Part shown: in pieces, positions 62,943 through 64,000 of the stretch
Position numbering within the stretch: the stretch's first letter is position 1
Layout of the letters: the number at the start of each line of letters is the position of its first letter
Assembly (NCBI GenBank): GCA_946965045.2
Contig: OX337235.1
Location: forward strand, 3,419,928 to 3,483,927
Length of the DNA stretch: 64,000 nucleotides
Reading direction: 5' to 3'
Source of the DNA: Epithemia pelagica
Taxonomy: Eukaryota > Bacillariophyta > Bacillariophyceae > Surirellales > Surirellaceae
Made by a program: the position numbers and the translations under genes
The notes under the pieces: generated by a model
What the model saw: only the letters and a program-made list of their open reading frames with translations
What the model was told of the DNA's origin: nothing
Database searches by the model: none

Positions 62943-64000
62943 CTAGTTGAAGCACTGCACGAGACCTTGCTGTCAACAATCTCTGCCAAATAATTGGAAG
63001 CGACTTCAAAGTTTGCCCTGAGTGAAGGTGTAGCGAGTATGGTGTTCTTCGCGCTTTCAAGCCTTGGATCAGATACACCCAACAATAAAACTCTAACCTT
63101 CCTTTCATTACTGACCATCTCGCCAGTTGATTCGAGGTCCATAAAGGCCCTCTGGAGCGATTCAATGTACCTCTCATATGTGTAGTTTCGTTTTGACCCG
63201 TCATAATAGGCCGATTCCAACACTTGGTCTGCTTTTGCCCTCAGTCTTGTTTGAAAGGCGTCACCAAGGTAATGACTCTTTAAGGCAATATAAGCACCTC
63301 TTCCGTCTCGACTGCGGCTAAAGGCTTGAACCCAGCCCCATCCAGGACCATCATGGGTTATGTGGCGTATGACATCCCAAACTGCCTCTTTGTCAGCCAC
63401 CGCGGTTGCTCCAGTTAGCGGCGCACGCCTGATTAGTTCTCTCAAGTACGTTGGTGCTCCGATTCCTGGGTCCAAGTTAACCGGAGGAGGAGTTGGCATC
63501 GAGCGGGTATACGCTGCCAAAGGGATCATAGTAACTCCTCTTTTCCTCTCAAGGTAGTTGTCTAAATCTTCGAGAACGACTCGTATGTTCTCAACATTTG
63601 TGAGTTTCTCGGGAAGTTCAATCTCATTATCATACTCATCATCCGCTTCTTTAAGACGGTAGAGTCCTTGGATTTGAGCCAATGTTGCCGTTGCCGCACT
63701 AAACTCGCGATCGACCTTATTGAGATACTGGACGTAGTACCCAAGCATCTTCAAGCGCTTTTCCAAAACATGCCCGACCAATACTCCAGGGTTCGTAATG
63801 GTAATTGGGACTCCAGGAACTGGATTAGCAGCGTCATAGTCCGGATTAGGAACAGTTCCACCGGGTTTCCTGGCATTAGCGCAAATTTCAGCGATATCGT
63901 CTTCCTTTAGACCATTAAAATCGCCAATCGAAACAAGGCCTTGTGCATTGAGAGCGTTACGCACTTCTTGTTGACCAATGAGAGGGGTATTCTCAAGGTA
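62822..64000 (-). CDS. Copia Gag (partial, runs off the right edge)
   Basis: Gag-like capsid frame open to the window edge, so its start is outside. It contains MLGYYVQYLNKVDREFSAA, then KEAVWDVIRHITHDGPGW and RGAYIALKSHYLG, the helical capsid region of Copia Gag, and a late segment of the type YTYERYIESLQRAF. No CCHC knuckle is seen before the stop at 62822. Its true continuation is in the -1 frame (62571-62942), so either a frameshift mutation or programmed -1 frameshifting joins Gag to Pol. Confidence 0.8.
   Translation of the reverse strand, partial: YLENTPLIGQQEVRNALNAQGLVSIGDFNGLKEDDIAEICANARKPGGTVPNPDYDAANPVPGVPITITNPGVLVGHVLEKRLKMLGYYVQYLNKVDREFSAATATLAQIQGLYRLKEADDEYDNEIELPEKLTNVENIRVVLEDLDNYLERKRGVTMIPLAAYTRSMPTPPPVNLDPGIGAPTYLRELIRRAPLTGATAVADKEAVWDVIRHITHDGPGWGWVQAFSRSRDGRGAYIALKSHYLGDAFQTRLRAKADQVLESAYYDGSKRNYTYERYIESLQRAFMDLESTGEMVSNERKVRVLLLGVSDPRLESAKNTILATPSLRANFEVASNYLAEIVDSKVSCSASTRKARISSIRITRMEKMETRRMGVTNQTVLTPTNIIPLESG

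Larger units (their letters stand above)
60950..64000 (-). mobile_element. Truncated Ty1/Copia retrotransposon (enters from the right edge)
   Basis: Minus-strand Gag, protease and integrase in Copia order. The 5' LTR would lie beyond the right edge. RT, RNase H and the 3' LTR are missing because the element stops at the junction with the DIRS-like sequence. Gag and Pol are offset by -1, and a TGA lies just before the protease. Confidence 0.8.

Overview
The window is nuclear DNA of a eukaryotic alga, most likely a diatom (probably pennate). The signs are short GT-AG introns of 54 to about 120 nt, a leucine-rich-repeat family with diatom-style modules, an SLC4 bicarbonate transporter, several secreted proteins with Pro/Thr/Ser-rich stalks, and Copia-type retroelement proteins resembling those abundant in diatoms. 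The organism call is inference; no rRNA, tRNA or organelle marker was recognised. Splice junctions were placed by hand from GT/AG signals, reading phase and homology between repeated modules.

Layout. Positions 64-6219 (-) hold a giant secreted LRR protein built from five modules. 7475-11495 (+) is a 1299-residue membrane protein of unknown function. 11655-13606 (-) is an SLC4-family bicarbonate transporter. 14954-16093 (+) carries a GDSG serine-protease-like motif after a 21-bp repeat tract. 17336-18997 (-) is a type II membrane sulfotransferase-like protein. 20402-25214 (-) is a secreted PhoD-like phosphatase with three complete catalytic modules in one reading frame; the first module has two in-frame TGA codons. 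25215-28640 is gene-poor, with a diverged direct repeat and one small hypothetical gene. 28641-29765 (-) is an animal-type haem peroxidase lacking its N-terminal half. 30348-31394 (-) and 31940-35596 (+) are a divergent pair: a lysine-tract single-pass membrane protein and a Gln/Glu-rich coiled-coil protein. 35907-38569 (-) is an SPFH/band 7 protein. 39404-42453 (-) is a secreted six-exon protein with three copies of a Cys-rich unit. 43169-47722 (-) is a long disordered Ser/Arg/Pro-rich protein. 48998-50748 (-) is a secreted solute-binding-protein-like protein.

The right 11 kb is transposon territory, read on the minus strand. A Copia element (gag, protease, integrase) enters from the right edge and is cut off near 60.95 kb. 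It is followed by a DIRS-order tyrosine-recombinase retrotransposon: a zinc-finger Gag, an RT/RNase H with its catalytic motifs, and a recombinase with the full R-H-R-Y tetrad. It ends in two identical 173-bp direct repeats separated by 269 bp, which suggests PAT-like split direct repeats. Gag and pol lie in one frame broken only by a TGA and a TAA.

The host genes do not form an operon. The strongest theme is internal duplication: five LRR modules, three phosphatase modules and three Cys-rich units, each inside a single gene. Many products carry signal peptides or membrane anchors, so the region is rich in cell-surface and secreted proteins.
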